A DNA stretch of 64,000 bases from Colwellia ponticola (lineage in GTDB: Bacteria > Pseudomonadota > Gammaproteobacteria > Enterobacterales > Alteromonadaceae). This document shows positions 62,672 to 64,000 of this stretch, in pieces. The notes under the pieces are model-generated. The model was not told where the DNA came from, searched no databases, and saw only the letters and a list, made by a program, of their open reading frames with translations. Every line of letters begins with the position of its first letter. Position 1 is the first letter of the stretch. The DNA lies in contig NZ_SZVP01000002.1 in assembly GCF_005885605.1 (NCBI RefSeq), positions 62,001 through 126,000 on the forward strand, read 5' to 3'. A program made the position numbers and the translations under genes.

Positions 62672-64000
62672 ATGCGTTTTTTTCTTTGTGTTTTACTACT
62701 GACACTGACTACGTTAGTTACTTTGGCGCATGCTAGAGAAAAAATTGGTTTGGTACTAAGTGGTGGTGGCGCTAAAGGTACTGCCCATATTGGTGTGCTT
62801 AAAGTACTTGAGCAGCACAATATCCCCATTGATTATATCGCCGGTACGAGTATTGGCGCTTATGTTGGCGGCATGTACGCCTTAGGTTATGAGACTAAAG
62901 ACATTGAAACCATTATGTTGTCTTTGCCTTGGTCTGATAGTTACTCTGACTTTATTTCAAGAGAATCCTTATCTTATAAAGATAAACAGCATAGGGATAG
63001 GTATAACTTATCAATACGATTAGGTTATAACAAAGGCGAATTTAAAGTGCCGCATGGTTTACTACTCGGTCAGAGCGCTTACCAAATACTGCAACGCTCA
63101 ACCGATACCATCAGCGCTTTTGTTAGCTTTGATGAACTGGCGATACCTTATCGCGCTATTGCTTCAGACATTGCTACCGCGCAAATGGTAGTACTTGACT
63201 CTGGCAGTATTAATTTAGCAATGAAAGCATCGGCTGCAGTACCTGGTATTGTTGCGGCAGTGAACGTTAATGACAACATGCTGGTTGATGGCGGCATTAC
63301 TAATAACATGCCAATAGATGTTGTTAAAGCAATGGGCGCTGATATTGTTATCGCTATTGATATTGGCTCCCCACTGACCGAGCAAAGCGAGCTCGATAAT
63401 ACTATGTCAGTGCTTAACCAGCTATCGACCATTTTAACGAACAACACTAGCTTAGCGCAAAAAGCATTACTGACTGATAAAGATGTATTGTTACGCCCTG
63501 CTATTGATGATTTAAGTACCACCGACTGGTCCGTGATGCCGCAAGCATTGCTATTAGGTGAGCAAGAAGCTTTAGCACAATTACCCGCGTTAAAGAAATT
63601 ATCAGTGAGTGATGCTGATTACCAAGCCTATCGACAGCAAAAAAAATTAAAAGCAAAAAAGTGGTTTGATACCTTGCCTAAACATATTATTGCGCTTGAA
63701 ATTCGCAATAATTCTAAAGTAGATAATGACATTATTAAAAAGCACTTTGACGTTGAAATAGGTAAAGAGCTTAGTAAAGAAGCGTTAGATTTAGCGATAA
63801 ATAGAGTATATGCTTTAGATAAATTCGAACAAGTGTCGGTTGAGTTTCATGATACTGAAGCCGGTAGAGAGTTGGTTTTATTCACTACGGCTAAATCCTG
63901 GGGACCCAATTATTTTGATTTTGGTTTAAATATAAAATCTGATCTGTCAGAGCGCTCTATCACCGCACTTAATATGTCTTATTTACTGACAGACATTAGC
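62672..64000 (+). CDS. Patatin-like phospholipase with POTRA domain, C-terminus beyond window
   Basis: The frame is open from ATG 62672 to the window end, 443 codons. A signal peptide (MRFFLCVLLLTLTTLVTLAHA) is followed by the patatin core: oxyanion hole GGGAKG at 31-36, nucleophile S60 in GTSIG, and the dyad Asp D206 in VDGGITNNMP. A POTRA-like segment begins near 340 (IIALEIRNNSKVDNDIIKKHF in part), and beta-strand-like sequence (GPNYFDFGLNI) starts a probable outer-membrane barrel. This is the RssA/PlpD architecture, a type Vd autotransporter. Substrate and surface release are unknown. Confidence 0.9.
   Translation, partial: MRFFLCVLLLTLTTLVTLAHAREKIGLVLSGGGAKGTAHIGVLKVLEQHNIPIDYIAGTSIGAYVGGMYALGYETKDIETIMLSLPWSDSYSDFISRESLSYKDKQHRDRYNLSIRLGYNKGEFKVPHGLLLGQSAYQILQRSTDTISAFVSFDELAIPYRAIASDIATAQMVVLDSGSINLAMKASAAVPGIVAAVNVNDNMLVDGGITNNMPIDVVKAMGADIVIAIDIGSPLTEQSELDNTMSVLNQLSTILTNNTSLAQKALLTDKDVLLRPAIDDLSTTDWSVMPQALLLGEQEALAQLPALKKLSVSDADYQAYRQQKKLKAKKWFDTLPKHIIALEIRNNSKVDNDIIKKHFDVEIGKELSKEALDLAINRVYALDKFEQVSVEFHDTEAGRELVLFTTAKSWGPNYFDFGLNIKSDLSERSITALNMSYLLTDIS

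Noticed and set aside
1-64000. tRNA, rRNA, prophage or insertion-sequence genes
   Set aside because: By eye I found no T-arm-like GGTTCAAATCC motifs, rRNA-like stretches, integrase, transposase or phage structural genes; a covariance-model scan would be decisive for tRNAs.

Overview
The window looks like chromosomal DNA of a marine, probably cold-adapted gammaproteobacterium of the Colwelliaceae/Alteromonadales type (Colwellia or a close relative). The reasons are A+T-rich DNA, house-keeping gene orders typical of the group (yggS-proC-yggT beside pilT-pilU, rdgB-hemW, purL/mltF/tadA, yqcC-truC, a DUF47 protein beside a Pit transporter), Alteromonadales-style large PstC/PstA permeases, and intergenic elements bounded by TACCAA-type inverted repeats. 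No rRNA, tRNA, prophage, transposase or CRISPR array was seen. The genus call is inference from gene content recalled from memory.

Layout. 1-2.8 kb: etfA (partial) and etfB face away from the ETF-quinone oxidoreductase gene; the shared control region has two PsrA-like palindromes. 2.9-7.3 kb: yggN-like, fapA-like (DUF342), a small unknown gene and cinA, all on the minus strand. 7.6-10.8 kb: an unknown 129-residue protein, a plant-type dihydrodipicolinate synthase, an RluA-family pseudouridine synthase, an RraB-like protein and a small putative zinc-binding protein. 11.1-22.9 kb: purL, mltF, a 46-codon gene under a strong Pho-box promoter, a PP2C phosphatase/Ser-Thr kinase pair, tadA, hemW and rdgB. 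23.0-28.2 kb: DUF4426, yggT, proC and yggS facing pilT and pilU.

28.3-35.1 kb: a lipoprotein, then the late cobalamin genes cobT-cobS-cobU-cobC-cobQ and a DGC-domain protein. 35.2-41.7 kb: a membrane protein, DUF3301, DUF3549, yqcC-truC, the 5-formyl-THF cyclo-ligase gene and a POT peptide transporter. 42.2-47.4 kb: a Wza-like export protein with tviB- and tviC-like sugar-nucleotide genes, a minimal polysaccharide group without glycosyltransferases. 47.7-55.9 kb: a phosphate block, Pho box-pstC-pstA-pstB-phoU, then DUF47-pit. 56-64 kb: parvulin, DUF2058, a glutaredoxin-like protein, msrP-msrQ, two amidohydrolase paralogues (the second lacking the metal ligands) and a patatin-like outer-membrane phospholipase cut by the window end.

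Two threads run through the window. The first is phosphate regulation: the pst operon and the isolated 46-codon gene at 17.1 kb share the same Pho-box to -10 geometry. The second is short repetitive DNA: units of 6, 12, 13, 15, 17 and 24 bp are duplicated up to six times in leaders, gene junctions and coding regions, and are concentrated in the cobU-cobC-cobQ segment. A non-coding element family with terminal inverted repeats occurs three times. The most novel-looking items are the Pho-controlled small basic protein, the plant-type DHDPS, the amidohydrolase/pseudo-amidohydrolase pair, and the kinase/phosphatase pair sitting inside an otherwise conserved mltF-tadA neighbourhood.
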